Assembly: GCA_015492245.1 (NCBI GenBank)
Contig: WGFM01000023.1
Coordinates: 1-64,000 of the forward strand
Origin: Deltaproteobacteria bacterium
Lineage (GTDB): Bacteria > Desulfobacterota > GWC2-55-46 > DRQE01
Reading direction: 5' to 3'
DNA length: 64,000 nucleotides
Under the pieces are notes generated by a model. That model ran no database searches. It was not told the DNA's origin and was given only the letters and a program-made list of their open reading frames with translations. The position numbers were made by a program, and so were the translations under genes. Below are positions 53,232 to 62,279 of the stretch, piece after piece (positions within the stretch are counted from its first letter, which is position 1; each line of letters starts with the position of its first letter).

Positions 53232-54151
53232 ATGGCAGCATGGCAGAGCAGTATAAACTCTTGTTCGTAGAAAGTTTCAAGGGCAGGGTATTGTTCAATG
53301 TGCCCATGAGGGAATATACCACACTGAAGATAGGTGGGCCTGCAGATGTTATGGCATTTCCAAGAGACGAGGCTGATCTCAAACACCTTCTCTCCTTTGC
53401 GGGCACAAAGGGATTCAGGGTCTATGTGATAGGTGGTGGCTCCAACATGCTGGTAAGGGATGGTGGCATAAGAGGTATTGTTGTGAATATAACAGAAGGC
53501 TTCACAGATGTAAGCTGGATGGACGAGGAAAGGGCCGTTGTGGGGGCAGGGGTGCGGCTCTCAGCACTCTCAAGAGAATGTGCAGAAAGAGGGCTCGGTG
53601 GTCTTGAGTTTGCAACTGGAATACCCGCAACAGTGGGGGGAGCAGTCTGCATGAACGCGGGTGCCTATGGTGGAGAGATGAAAGATGTTGTGGAAGGCAT
53701 TGAAGTAATAGGGCACAGGGGCAGAAAAGGTTTCATACCTGCAGGGAAACTCAAGTTCTCCTACAGATACGCAGAACTTCCAGAAGGTGCTGTCATAGTG
53801 AATGTACACATGAAGTTCAGGAAGACGAACAAAAAGGCCATAGAAGAGCGGACGAGAGAGTTCAAAAGAAGACGGGATGCCACAACACCCACAGGGCTGC
53901 CCAGTGCAGGTTCCATATTCAAGAACCCTGATGGTATACCGGCAGGAAAACTCATAGAAGAGGCAGGGCTTAAAGGAGTGAGTTCAGGTGATGCAAAGAT
54001 TTCAGAGGTGCATGCAAACTACATAGTGAATACAGGTAATGCCAGGGCAGCAGATGTGCTGAACCTTATAGCACTAATGAGGGACAGGGTGTTCGCAAAG
54101 ACAGGCATAATGCTCGAGCCAGAGATAAAGGTGATAGGTGAAAATATCTGA
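53228..54151 (+). CDS. murB: UDP-N-acetylenolpyruvoylglucosamine reductase
   Basis: FAD enzyme that makes UDP-MurNAc. TTLKIGGPADVMAFP, GGGSNMLVRDGGIRG, GLEFATGIPATVGGAVCMNAGAYGGEM and PSAGSIFKNPDGIPAGKLIEEAGLKG define the type II (short) form. 307 residues counting from GTG 53228; an ATG four codons later is also possible. There is no murA in the window. Confidence 0.96.
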   Translation: MNGSMAEQYKLLFVESFKGRVLFNVPMREYTTLKIGGPADVMAFPRDEADLKHLLSFAGTKGFRVYVIGGGSNMLVRDGGIRGIVVNITEGFTDVSWMDEERAVVGAGVRLSALSRECAERGLGGLEFATGIPATVGGAVCMNAGAYGGEMKDVVEGIEVIGHRGRKGFIPAGKLKFSYRYAELPEGAVIVNVHMKFRKTNKKAIEERTREFKRRRDATTPTGLPSAGSIFKNPDGIPAGKLIEEAGLKGVSSGDAKISEVHANYIVNTGNARAADVLNLIALMRDRVFAKTGIMLEPEIKVIGENI

Positions 54152-54192
54152 TAATGATACTACAGGACATAAGAGAAAAGAGGGAATACCTC

Positions 54193-55095
54193 ATGGGCAA
54201 GACCATAGGGGTGCTCATGGGCGGGCTTTCAGAAGAGAGAGAGATTTCCATCAAAAGCGGGCTTTCTGTAAAGAAGGCACTCGAAGAACTTGGATACAAG
54301 GCTGTGGCGATAGATGTGGATAAAGATGTGGCAAGAAGGCTCATCGAGGAGAAGATAGAGGTGGCGTTCATCGCACTCCATGGCAGATACGGAGAAGACG
54401 GCCTCATACAGGGGCTCCTTGAGATGATGCACATACCCTATACAGGCAGCGGGGTGTTCACCAGTGCCATCTGTATGAACAAGGTTGCAACAAAGATATT
54501 CTTCAACCACCATGGCATACCCACACCAGCCTGCCATGTGATAAGGGATGGTGTGGCAGGTGAGCCTCCATTCGAGCCACCATTCATAGTTAAGCCTGCC
54601 TCACAGGGCTCCACCATAGGGGTGAGCCTTGTAACAGATAGATTGTGCTACCACGAGGCCGTAAGAGAGGCCCTTGAGCACGACGATACGGTCCTGGTGG
54701 AACGATTCATAGAGGGCAGGGAACTGACCGTTGCGATACTGGGTGATACCGTATTCCCCATCGTTGAGATACTGCCAAAGGAAGAAATATACAACTACAG
54801 GGCAAAGTATATGAAGGGTAGTGCGGACTTCAAGGTGCCGGCACACATGAAGAGGGATGAGGAAGAAGAGATAAGGGCCATCGCCTGCAGGACATACAGA
54901 GCACTTGGCTGCAGGGGTGGGGCAAGGGTTGATGTAATACTGGCATACCAGGGAAGACCCTGTGTGCTCGAGGTCAATACCGTGCCAGGGATGACCGAGA
55001 TGAGCCTCTTCCCCATGGCAGCAGCCTCATCTGGTGTGGGCTACGGGGCACTGGTGGAAAAGATGCTGTTCGATGCAGGGCTTAAGGGATGCTGA
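54193..55095 (+). CDS. ddl: D-alanine:D-alanine ligase
   Basis: ATP-grasp enzyme joining two D-Ala. TIGVLMGGLSEEREISIKSG at the start, ALHGRYGEDGLIQG, FIVKPASQGSTIGVS, VERFIEGRELTVAILG and VLEVNTVPGMTEMSLFP. The start is put at ATG 54193, with GAGGGA eight bases upstream, giving the usual 300 residues; an in-frame ATG at 54154, three bases after murB, would add a 13-residue non-conserved extension. Overlaps ftsQ by 7 bp. Confidence 0.94.
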   Translation: MGKTIGVLMGGLSEEREISIKSGLSVKKALEELGYKAVAIDVDKDVARRLIEEKIEVAFIALHGRYGEDGLIQGLLEMMHIPYTGSGVFTSAICMNKVATKIFFNHHGIPTPACHVIRDGVAGEPPFEPPFIVKPASQGSTIGVSLVTDRLCYHEAVREALEHDDTVLVERFIEGRELTVAILGDTVFPIVEILPKEEIYNYRAKYMKGSADFKVPAHMKRDEEEEIRAIACRTYRALGCRGGARVDVILAYQGRPCVLEVNTVPGMTEMSLFPMAAASSGVGYGALVEKMLFDAGLKGC

Positions 55096-55922
55096 AAAGA
55101 GGCAGAAAAAGACCGAGAAGGAATAAAAAAAGGGGGATGCCCCTTAAGGAAAGGCTCTTTCAGAGGGCGAGAAAGATTGCAAGGGTGCTCTCCACCCTGA
55201 TTGTTGCTTCGTCAATACTTGGTGGGGTGTGGGTGGTATATGGAGAACTGCTCAGCACCCCTTACCTTGAGATAAAGAAGATAAAGGTGGAAGGTTTGAG
55301 GCTGGTGGCCAAAGAAGAGCTTGTGGGCAGGATGCTCGCAGAGGAGGACAAAAACATACTGGCATTCGATGTGGAAAGGGCACAGAGGATTGCAGAACAT
55401 GACCCCTTCATAAAGAGTGCCTCAATAAGAAGGATTCTGCCAGATACCCTGGAGGTGGTTGTTGAAGAAAGAGTGCCTGTTGCAATATTGATGCTCCATG
55501 ACGGTCTGTATCTGGTGGATGAGGACGGCGAGGCATTCAAAAGATACTCGGTAAAGGATGGATTGTCTCTGCCCATTATAACAGGGCTTGAAGGACTCGA
55601 TGAGGATGCCCTTGAAGAGGGTCTGGAGGGAGCACTTGGGGTTCTGAGTATGATTGAAAAGACAGGATGGCTTACAGCCGATAGCCTCTCGGAGATACAT
55701 GTGGACAGGGTGAAGGGGTTCTCCATGGTTACCCTTGGAGAAGGGGTAAGGATAGGGCTCGGTAGAGACGACTTTGACAGGAAGCTTACTCTTCTGGCAA
55801 GGTTCCTCGAGGCAAGAGGTGGAGATATGGCAGGTATAAAGTCCATGAACCTTAATGATCACAGGGGGGTGGTGGTAAGGTTTGCCACCCCTGAAGCCAT
55901 TGAGGAAGGGGGGATGGGTTAA
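55089..55922 (+). CDS. ftsQ: Cell division protein FtsQ
   Basis: 277-residue bitopic protein. A very basic cytoplasmic start (MLKRGRKRPRRNKKRG), one transmembrane helix (about 36-56), then a POTRA domain (TPYLEIKKIKVEGLRLVAKEELV) and the FtsQ beta domain with EVVVEERVPVAIL and DGLYLVDEDGEAF. Scaffold of the FtsQLB subcomplex. Position between ddl and ftsA is canonical. Confidence 0.93.
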   Translation: MLKRGRKRPRRNKKRGMPLKERLFQRARKIARVLSTLIVASSILGGVWVVYGELLSTPYLEIKKIKVEGLRLVAKEELVGRMLAEEDKNILAFDVERAQRIAEHDPFIKSASIRRILPDTLEVVVEERVPVAILMLHDGLYLVDEDGEAFKRYSVKDGLSLPIITGLEGLDEDALEEGLEGALGVLSMIEKTGWLTADSLSEIHVDRVKGFSMVTLGEGVRIGLGRDDFDRKLTLLARFLEARGGDMAGIKSMNLNDHRGVVVRFATPEAIEEGGMG

Positions 55923-55923
55923 A

Positions 55924-57153
55924 ATGGCTAAGCGAGATAACATAGTGGTTGGACTCGATGTGGGCACAACGAAGGTATGTGCCGTAGTTGGTGAGGATAC
56001 CAAGGATGGGCTCGAGATAATAGGCATAGGAACCCATCCGTCTACGGGGCTGAGGAAGGGTGTGGTGGTCAATATTGAGAGCACAGTGGACTGTATAAGA
56101 AAGGCGATAGAAGATGCAGAACTCATGGCAGGCTGTGAGATAAGCAAGGTATACGCCGGTATATCAGGAGGACACATACATGGTTTCAACAGCCACGGTG
56201 TGATAGCTGTAAAGGATGGCGAGATTACCAGAACTGACATAGAGAGGGTCATAGAGGCAGCCCAGGCAGTTGCCATACCACCAGATAGAGAGGTGATACA
56301 TGTAATCCCACAGGAATATATTATCGATGATCAGGGAGGCATACACGAGCCTCTGGGCATGAGTGGGGTGAGGCTTGAGGTGAAGGTGCATATAGTTACA
56401 GCGGCTGTAACATCTGCACAGAATATCGTCAAATGTGCAAACAAGGCAGGGCTCGATGTGGCAGACATTGTGCTCCAGCAGATAGCAAGCAGCGAGGCAG
56501 TACTCACCCAGGACGAAAGAGACCTTGGTGTAGCCCTCATAGACATAGGAGGCGGCACCACAGACATAGCAATATTCCACGGAGGCACCATAAAGTATAC
56601 CACCGTCATATCACTCGGTGGAAATCAGGTTACAAACGACATAGCCGTTGGGTTGCGCACACCGACCACAGGAGCAGAAAAGATAAAGAAACAGTTCGGC
56701 TGTGCAATAGCAGATATGGCGGATGACACAGAGACCTTCGAGGTGAATCCCGTTGGTGGACACAGACAGAGAATGGTCTCCAGAAGGCTTCTTGCAGAAA
56801 TAATAGAGCCCAGGATGGAAGAGATTTTCGAGATAATAAAAAGAGAGATACTCAAATCTGGCTATGACAGGTTCATATCCTCGGGGCTCGTGCTCACAGG
56901 TGGAACCTCCTCCATGGATGGTATGGTGGAGCTTGCCGAGCAGGTCTTCGGGCTGCCTGTAAGAAGGGGTACACCCGAGGACATTACAGGGCTTGTTGAT
57001 GTGGTGCAGAACCCCATGTATTCAACAGCAGTGGGACTTGTAAGGTATGGGGTAAAACACTCAACAGAGACACGCTTCGGTAGAGACACGAACAATATGT
57101 TCTCAAAGATAGTCTACAGGATGAAAGGCTGGGTAAAGGAATTCTTCGGTTAA
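55924..57153 (+). CDS. ftsA: Cell division protein FtsA
   Basis: Actin-like protein that tethers FtsZ to the membrane. IVVGLDVGTTKVCAVVGE (phosphate 1 loop), the 1C domain around 85-165, LIDIGGGTTDIAIF (phosphate 2), GGTSSMDGMVELAEQVF (adenosine) and the C-terminal amphipathic helix KIVYRMKGWVKEFFG that binds lipid. 409 residues from ATG 55924, which follows a GGGGGG ribosome site. ftsZ lies 28 bp downstream. Confidence 0.97.
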   Translation: MAKRDNIVVGLDVGTTKVCAVVGEDTKDGLEIIGIGTHPSTGLRKGVVVNIESTVDCIRKAIEDAELMAGCEISKVYAGISGGHIHGFNSHGVIAVKDGEITRTDIERVIEAAQAVAIPPDREVIHVIPQEYIIDDQGGIHEPLGMSGVRLEVKVHIVTAAVTSAQNIVKCANKAGLDVADIVLQQIASSEAVLTQDERDLGVALIDIGGGTTDIAIFHGGTIKYTTVISLGGNQVTNDIAVGLRTPTTGAEKIKKQFGCAIADMADDTETFEVNPVGGHRQRMVSRRLLAEIIEPRMEEIFEIIKREILKSGYDRFISSGLVLTGGTSSMDGMVELAEQVFGLPVRRGTPEDITGLVDVVQNPMYSTAVGLVRYGVKHSTETRFGRDTNNMFSKIVYRMKGWVKEFFG

Positions 57154-57181
57154 AACCTTAAATTAAGAAGGAGGGGATGCC

Positions 57182-58351
57182 ATGGTCTTCGAGATGGTCG
57201 ATGAATTTAACAAGGGAGCAAAGATAAGGGTCATAGGTGCTGGAGGTGGTGGAGGCAATGCCATAAACACCATGATAAGGCTTGGACTCGAAGGTGTGGA
57301 GTTCATAGCGGCAAATACAGACATACAGGCACTGAATGCCTCATTTGCCGACACAAAGATACAGCTTGGTGTGAATGCCACAAAGGGGCTCGGTGCAGGG
57401 GCAAACCCCGAGGTCGGCAGAAAGGCTGCAGAAGAGAGCAGGGATCATATAGCAGAGATGTGTGCCGATACAGACATGGTATTCATAACCGCTGGCATGG
57501 GCGGAGGCACGGGCACAGGAGGAGCACCCGTGGTGGCAGAGGTGGCAAAGGAGTGTGGAGCACTGGTGGTGGCAGTGGTTACAAAGCCCTTTGTATGGGA
57601 AGGTGACAGAAAGCAGAAGATTGCAGAGGAGGGTATAAAGAGGCTCAAAGAGGTGGTGGATACAGTTATAACCATACCCAACCAGCGGCTCCTTTCGGTT
57701 GTGGGCAAGAACACACCCCTAACGGACGCCTTCCAGAGGGTGGATGAGGTGCTGTACCAGGCTGTCAAGGGTATATCCGATGTCATAACCGTGCCAGGCC
57801 TCGTCAATGTGGACTTTGCAGATGTGAGAACCATAATGTCAGAGATGGGACAGGCAATAATGGGAAGTGGTGTTGCAAGGGGAGAGAACAGAGGGGCGGA
57901 TGCCGCAAGGCTTGCCATATCGAGCCCGCTGCTCGAGGATATATCCATAGAGGGGGCAAAAGGTGTGCTCATAAATATAACAGGTTCCTCAGACCTCACC
58001 CTCAACGATATAAACGAGGCAAGTGCCCTGGTGCACGAAGAGGCAGACAAGGATGCAACCATAATAATGGGTGCAGTTATAGACGAGACCATGGCGGATG
58101 AGATAAGGGTTACTGTGATAGCAACAGGGCTCGGTAGAGAAGAACAAAAGCCCCTTTACAGGAGAACAGGCATGCCAGTGCCACCCATGATGGACAACCT
58201 CGAGGTGCCGGCCTATGCGAGAAGAGGGAAGCCAGACGGTGTGATGGAACTTACACCAGGAGATATGGTGAACAAAAACCCCTTCGAGCTTTCATCGGAT
58301 GAGGATGACATATACGATACACCCACATTCCTCAGGAAACAGGCAGACTGA
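57182..58351 (+). CDS. ftsZ: Cell division protein FtsZ
   Basis: Tubulin-like GTPase forming the division ring. GAGGGGGNAINTM, the tubulin signature GGGTGTGG (107-113 and next), NADxxx-type NVDFADV T7 loop. After residue 320 a variable linker follows; the extreme C-terminus ends IYDTPTFLRKQAD, where YDTPTFLR is the conserved tail that binds FtsA. 389 residues. Start preceded by AAGGAGGGG. Last gene of the dcw cluster. Confidence 0.98.
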   Translation: MVFEMVDEFNKGAKIRVIGAGGGGGNAINTMIRLGLEGVEFIAANTDIQALNASFADTKIQLGVNATKGLGAGANPEVGRKAAEESRDHIAEMCADTDMVFITAGMGGGTGTGGAPVVAEVAKECGALVVAVVTKPFVWEGDRKQKIAEEGIKRLKEVVDTVITIPNQRLLSVVGKNTPLTDAFQRVDEVLYQAVKGISDVITVPGLVNVDFADVRTIMSEMGQAIMGSGVARGENRGADAARLAISSPLLEDISIEGAKGVLINITGSSDLTLNDINEASALVHEEADKDATIIMGAVIDETMADEIRVTVIATGLGREEQKPLYRRTGMPVPPMMDNLEVPAYARRGKPDGVMELTPGDMVNKNPFELSSDEDDIYDTPTFLRKQAD

Positions 58352-58375
58352 CAGGACAGGGGGGCTTCAGGGAAT

Positions 58376-58795
58376 ATGCGGAGAAAAAGCAGGGTTCTTT
58401 TCGTGTGTGTGGGGAATTCCTGCCGTAGTCAGATGGCAGAGGGGTTTGCAAATCGCTATGGAAAGGATATTGTGGATGTCAAAAGCGCCGGCACAGCAGC
58501 CTCGGGGGTGGTGAACAAGAGCACAATGGAGGCGATGAAAGAGGTGGGTGTGGATATATCTGGGCATACCTCTGACCAGCTCACAAAGAAGATGCTCCTG
58601 TGGGCCGATGTGGTGGTTACAATGGGGTGTAACAGCCTGGACTACTTCTGGGACGAGGATGTAACGGCAAGACGCATAGACTGGCAGATCGAAGACCCCC
58701 TGGGTAAACCCTGGGAAGTTATGGTGAGGGTCAGAGAGGATATAGAAAAGAAGGTAAGAGAGCTTGTAAAAAGGATAAAAGAAAAGAAACCATGA
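58376..58795 (+). CDS. ArsC-like low-molecular-weight phosphatase / arsenate reductase
   Basis: 139 residues. The P-loop C11-V-G-N-S-C-R17 is the CX5R motif of the LMW-PTPase fold, and IDWQIEDPLGKPWEVM with a final helix matches thioredoxin-coupled ArsC relatives. Those use two further cysteines in the middle; only one (TMGCNS) is visible besides the P-loop pair, so arsenate reduction is uncertain and protein-tyrosine phosphatase activity is possible. It starts 24 bp after ftsZ and overlaps the response regulator by 4 bp. Confidence 0.75.
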   Translation: MRRKSRVLFVCVGNSCRSQMAEGFANRYGKDIVDVKSAGTAASGVVNKSTMEAMKEVGVDISGHTSDQLTKKMLLWADVVVTMGCNSLDYFWDEDVTARRIDWQIEDPLGKPWEVMVRVREDIEKKVRELVKRIKEKKP

Positions 58796-59481
58796 CCCCA
58801 AAGGCACCACTCATACTCGTTGTGGACGATGAGGTGGATATACTCACCCTTCTCGAGTATAATCTCGAGAAGGCCGGTTTCAGGGTGGCAAAGGCAAAGG
58901 AGGGCCCTGAGGCCATAGAGCTGGCAACAAAGAGGAGACCGGATCTTATTGTGCTCGATATTATGCTTCCCGATATGGAGGGCACAGAGGTGCTCAAAAG
59001 ACTCAAGCAATCAGGTGAGACCCGTCATATACCGGTCATAATGCTCACTGCCAAGGGTGAAGAGGTGGATAGAATAGTGGGCCTGGAGCTCGGGGCAGAA
59101 GACTACATAACAAAGCCCTTCAGCCCCAGGGAACTTATCCTGAGAATAAAGACCATCCTTAAAAGGCTTTCCACCACCACTACGGACTCCAGCCTTCTTG
59201 ACCACCGGGGCATTACAATAGACAGGGACAGAAGAAAGGTGTGGGTGAAGAAAAAAGAGGTTACGCTTACAAACACAGAGTTCGAACTACTCACAGCCCT
59301 TGCAGGGGCAAGGGGAAGGGTGCTTACAAGAGACATGCTCCTTGAGAAGATATGGCAGAACGCCTATGTAACACCAAGAACCGTAGATACCCACATAAGA
59401 AGACTTCGGGCAAAACTGGGGAGAGCAGGCAGGTACATAGAGACCGTAAGGGGAGTAGGCTACCGCTTCGAAGCCTCGTAG
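58792..59481 (+). CDS. OmpR/PhoB-family response regulator
   Basis: 229 residues: receiver domain (VVDDE, phospho-acceptor Asp56 in VLDIMLP, Lys in TKPFSP) and a winged-helix DNA-binding domain (LTNTEFELLTAL ... RTVDTHIRRLRAKLG ... VRGVGYRF). Partner of the kinase 4 bp downstream. The combination resembles PhoB-PhoR, but no pst or phoU gene is near, so the signal is open. Confidence 0.92.
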   Translation: MTPKAPLILVVDDEVDILTLLEYNLEKAGFRVAKAKEGPEAIELATKRRPDLIVLDIMLPDMEGTEVLKRLKQSGETRHIPVIMLTAKGEEVDRIVGLELGAEDYITKPFSPRELILRIKTILKRLSTTTTDSSLLDHRGITIDRDRRKVWVKKKEVTLTNTEFELLTALAGARGRVLTRDMLLEKIWQNAYVTPRTVDTHIRRLRAKLGRAGRYIETVRGVGYRFEAS

Positions 59482-59485
59482 TGTT

Positions 59486-60514
59486 ATGGATGAGATAGCA
59501 ATACTTAAGGCCATAGTCAGAGAGATGCAAAAAGGGGTGCTCGTCCTGGACAAAGAGGGCACCATACTCTATGCAAATCCCTTCTTTACAAGAAATTACT
59601 CCCCACACATGGATGTAAAGGGCAGCGATATAAAAGGGCTCAGGGACAGGGTGCCGCTTCTTGATGCCATAGCCTGTGTGCTCAAGAGAAGAAACACCAG
59701 GAGCACCGAAAGCCTCGAGATAGGCCACGCAGACAGGTTCTTCAAGATACGAACGGTGGAACTGAACGATGCCGGGGACTCAACCCTTATAGTGTTCATC
59801 GAGGACATAACAGAAGAGAAGAGGGTGGAGGCCATAAAGAAGGATTTTGTGGCAAATGTATCCCACGAGTTGAGAACCCCCCTTGCGAGCATAAAGGGAT
59901 ACGCAGAGACACTCCTTGACGGTGGGTTCGAGGACAGGGAGAAACTCAAGGAGTTTCTCCGTATAATAGACAAGCATGCAACAAGGATGTCAAGGCTCAT
60001 AGAGGACCTTCTCATACTCTCCCGCCTTGAGTCCCAGGATGTACCCATGGACTCCGAGCCAATAGACATATACAAACTCATAGCATCCATAACAGAAGGG
60101 TTCAAGAAGCATGCCCAGGACAAGGGCATAACCCTTTCTATAAAGAAGGACGGCAGGGTGCCGGATGTGCTTGGTGATAGGGTCAGGCTCGAGCAGGTTA
60201 TGGTGAACCTTCTGGACAATGCCATAAAGTATACGCCACAGGGTGGAAAGGTGGATGTTGCTGTAAGGTGTGAGGATGGTGAGGTAAGGGTGGATGTGAA
60301 GGACACAGGTATCGGCATACCACCACAGGATATGCCCAGAATATTCGAAAGATTCTACCGTGTGGACAAGGCAAGAAGCCGTGAGCTCGGTGGCACAGGG
60401 CTCGGGCTTGCCATCGTCAAACACATTGTGCAGGGGCTCAATGGAAGGGTATGGGTGGAAAGTATACCCTCCAGAGGCTCTACCTTCAGCTTTACCCTGA
60501 AACCTGCCCGTTGA
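59486..60514 (+). CDS. Soluble PAS-domain sensor histidine kinase (PhoR-like)
   Basis: 342 residues. PAS-like domain (about 10-105, MQKGVLVLDKEGTILYANPFF), HisKA with H127 in NVSHELRTPL, and HATPase_c with N-box NLLDNAIKYTP, G1 DTGIGIPP, FERFYRVDKARS and G2 GGTGLGLAIVK. The order is that of PhoR, but no transmembrane helix is present: either an intracellular signal is sensed or it binds a membrane partner. Confidence 0.92.
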   Translation: MDEIAILKAIVREMQKGVLVLDKEGTILYANPFFTRNYSPHMDVKGSDIKGLRDRVPLLDAIACVLKRRNTRSTESLEIGHADRFFKIRTVELNDAGDSTLIVFIEDITEEKRVEAIKKDFVANVSHELRTPLASIKGYAETLLDGGFEDREKLKEFLRIIDKHATRMSRLIEDLLILSRLESQDVPMDSEPIDIYKLIASITEGFKKHAQDKGITLSIKKDGRVPDVLGDRVRLEQVMVNLLDNAIKYTPQGGKVDVAVRCEDGEVRVDVKDTGIGIPPQDMPRIFERFYRVDKARSRELGGTGLGLAIVKHIVQGLNGRVWVESIPSRGSTFSFTLKPAR

Positions 60515-60549
60515 ACACCGATTCCACTGTGCAGAGATTCGATGGCTTG

Positions 60550-60558
60550 TGGTATAAT
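60550..60558 (+). promoter_or_regulatory. Extended -10 promoter of the ABC-2 transporter genes
   Basis: TGGTATAAT, the same nonamer as before uvrB and its fragment, with a weak -35. Leader of about 32 nt to ATG 60597, lacking a clear Shine-Dalgarno. Confidence 0.45.
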
Positions 60559-60596
60559 CAAGGGGGTTAATCCTGTCGAGTATCCTGAAATCTTTT

Positions 60597-61511
60597 ATGG
60601 CTATAATAGAGGTTAAAGAGCTTGTAAAGAACTACAATGGTGTAGAAGCCGTAAGGGGGGTCTCCTTCCGGGTGGAAGAGGGAGAGACCTTCGGTTTTCT
60701 TGGCCCCAACGGTGCGGGAAAGACCACTACCATAAACATACTCTGCACCCTTCTTGAACAGACCTCCGGGGTGGCAAGGGTCAACGGGTTCGATTGTATG
60801 AGGGAGCCGGCAAAGGTGCGCTCCTCGATAGGGCTGGTCTTCCAGGAGATAACCCTCGACAATGAACTCACGGCACTCGAGAATCTCAACTTCCACGGTT
60901 ATCTATACAATATGGAGAAAAGGCTGCTGGAAAGACGCATAGAAGAGATACTCGATGTGGTGGGACTCTGGGACAGAAGGAACGACTTTGTCAAAGGCTT
61001 TTCCGGCGGGATGAAACGAAGGCTCGAGATAGCAAGGGGGCTTCTGCACAGGCCAAAGGTTCTGTTCCTCGATGAACCCACCCTCGGGCTCGACCCACAG
61101 ACCAGGAGCAATGTATGGCAGTTCATAGAGGAGCTTAAGAGAAAAGAAGGTAATACCGTGTTCATGACCACTCACTACATGGACGAGGCAGAGGTGTGTG
61201 ATCGTATAGCCATAATAGACGGTGGAAGGATAATAGCCTGCGCAAGCCCGGAGGAGCTCAAAAGCTCCATACAGGGTGATACGGTTTACCTTAAGACCTC
61301 TGACGACGAGACAACAATGAAGGAACTTATGGCAAGGTTCAGCATAGGACCAAAAAGGCTCAAAGATGGCGTGGCCTTCATCGTGGACAGGGCCGAGAGC
61401 TTCATACCACGCCTTTTCGAAGGGCTCTCCACAGAGATACAGGCGGTGAACATAAAAAGGCCGAGCCTTGATGATGTGTTCCTCCATCTTACAGGAAGGG
61501 AGATAAGGTAG
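60597..61511 (+). CDS. ABC-2 type transporter ATP-binding protein (DrrA-like)
   Basis: 304 residues. Walker A GPNGAGKTT (36-44), signature FSGGMKRRLEIARGL, Walker B VLFLDEPTLGLDP, switch TTHYMDEAE, and a C-terminal DrrA-type extension of about 80 residues. Works with the permease that follows one base later, forming an exporter of the multidrug/NodI type. Substrate unknown. Confidence 0.9.
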   Translation: MAIIEVKELVKNYNGVEAVRGVSFRVEEGETFGFLGPNGAGKTTTINILCTLLEQTSGVARVNGFDCMREPAKVRSSIGLVFQEITLDNELTALENLNFHGYLYNMEKRLLERRIEEILDVVGLWDRRNDFVKGFSGGMKRRLEIARGLLHRPKVLFLDEPTLGLDPQTRSNVWQFIEELKRKEGNTVFMTTHYMDEAEVCDRIAIIDGGRIIACASPEELKSSIQGDTVYLKTSDDETTMKELMARFSIGPKRLKDGVAFIVDRAESFIPRLFEGLSTEIQAVNIKRPSLDDVFLHLTGREIR

Positions 61512-61512
61512 G

Positions 61513-62274
61513 GTGTCCTGGAGGGCCGTGTATGTGATAGTCCTGAGGGAGTTCAAGAGGTTCTTCCGACAGAGGGGCAGGCTTCTTACAACCATTGCAA
61601 GGCCCCTTCTCTGGCTCTTCATAGTGGGCGCAGGGCTTACAAGCATAATAGATGTCAATACCCATGGCTCCTATATGCAGTTCATACTGCCGGGGATAGT
61701 GGGCATGACCATACTCTTCAGCTCCATATTCTCGACGATTTCTGTGGTATGGGACAGGGAGTTCGGTTTTCTGAGGGAGATACTGGTTGCCCCGGTCTCA
61801 CGGCTCACCATAGTGGCAGGGAAACTCTTAAGTGGCACCGCACTGTCGCTCTTTCAGGGTATGGCCCTTCTGCTCGTTGCCCCTCTGGTGGGCATTGAGG
61901 TGGGAGTCTGGCAGATGCTCCTCATGGTGGTGCTCATAGCGCTTCTATCCTTCGCGCTCACCGCCTTCGGGCTCTTCATAGCTGCAAGGCTTACCTCACT
62001 CGAGGGATTCAATGTGATAATGAACTTCATAGTGTTGCCCATGTTCTTCTTGAGTGGCGCACTGTATCCTGTAGAAAGGCTTCCATGGATGCTCAAGTAT
62101 CTCACTTTCCTGAATCCACTGAGCTACGGGGTGGACTCCTTCAAACATGTGCTCCTCGCAAACAACGGAATGCTTACGGCAGAGATGCCCATGTATGTGG
62201 ATGTGTTGTTCGTAACCATCTTCGGCACTGTAATGACCCTTCTTTCCGCATGGGCATTCGAAAGGAGGGGGTAG
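61513..62274 (+). CDS. ABC-2 type transporter permease (DrrB-like)
   Basis: 253 residues with six hydrophobic helices. REFKRFFRQRGRL at the start and FGFLREILVAPVSRLTIVAGKLLSGT about residue 88 are the ABC-2 permease hallmarks; FIVLPMFFLSGALYPVERLP near 175 is the conserved penultimate loop. Starts at GTG and pairs with the preceding ATPase. Confidence 0.9.
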   Translation: MSWRAVYVIVLREFKRFFRQRGRLLTTIARPLLWLFIVGAGLTSIIDVNTHGSYMQFILPGIVGMTILFSSIFSTISVVWDREFGFLREILVAPVSRLTIVAGKLLSGTALSLFQGMALLLVAPLVGIEVGVWQMLLMVVLIALLSFALTAFGLFIAARLTSLEGFNVIMNFIVLPMFFLSGALYPVERLPWMLKYLTFLNPLSYGVDSFKHVLLANNGMLTAEMPMYVDVLFVTIFGTVMTLLSAWAFERRG

Positions 62275-62279
62275 GAAAG

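Noticed and set aside
58792-60514. Naming the two-component pair phoB-phoR outright
   Set aside because: Domain order fits, but no phosphate-transport genes are linked and the kinase lacks the membrane anchor, so a symbol would overstate what is visible.
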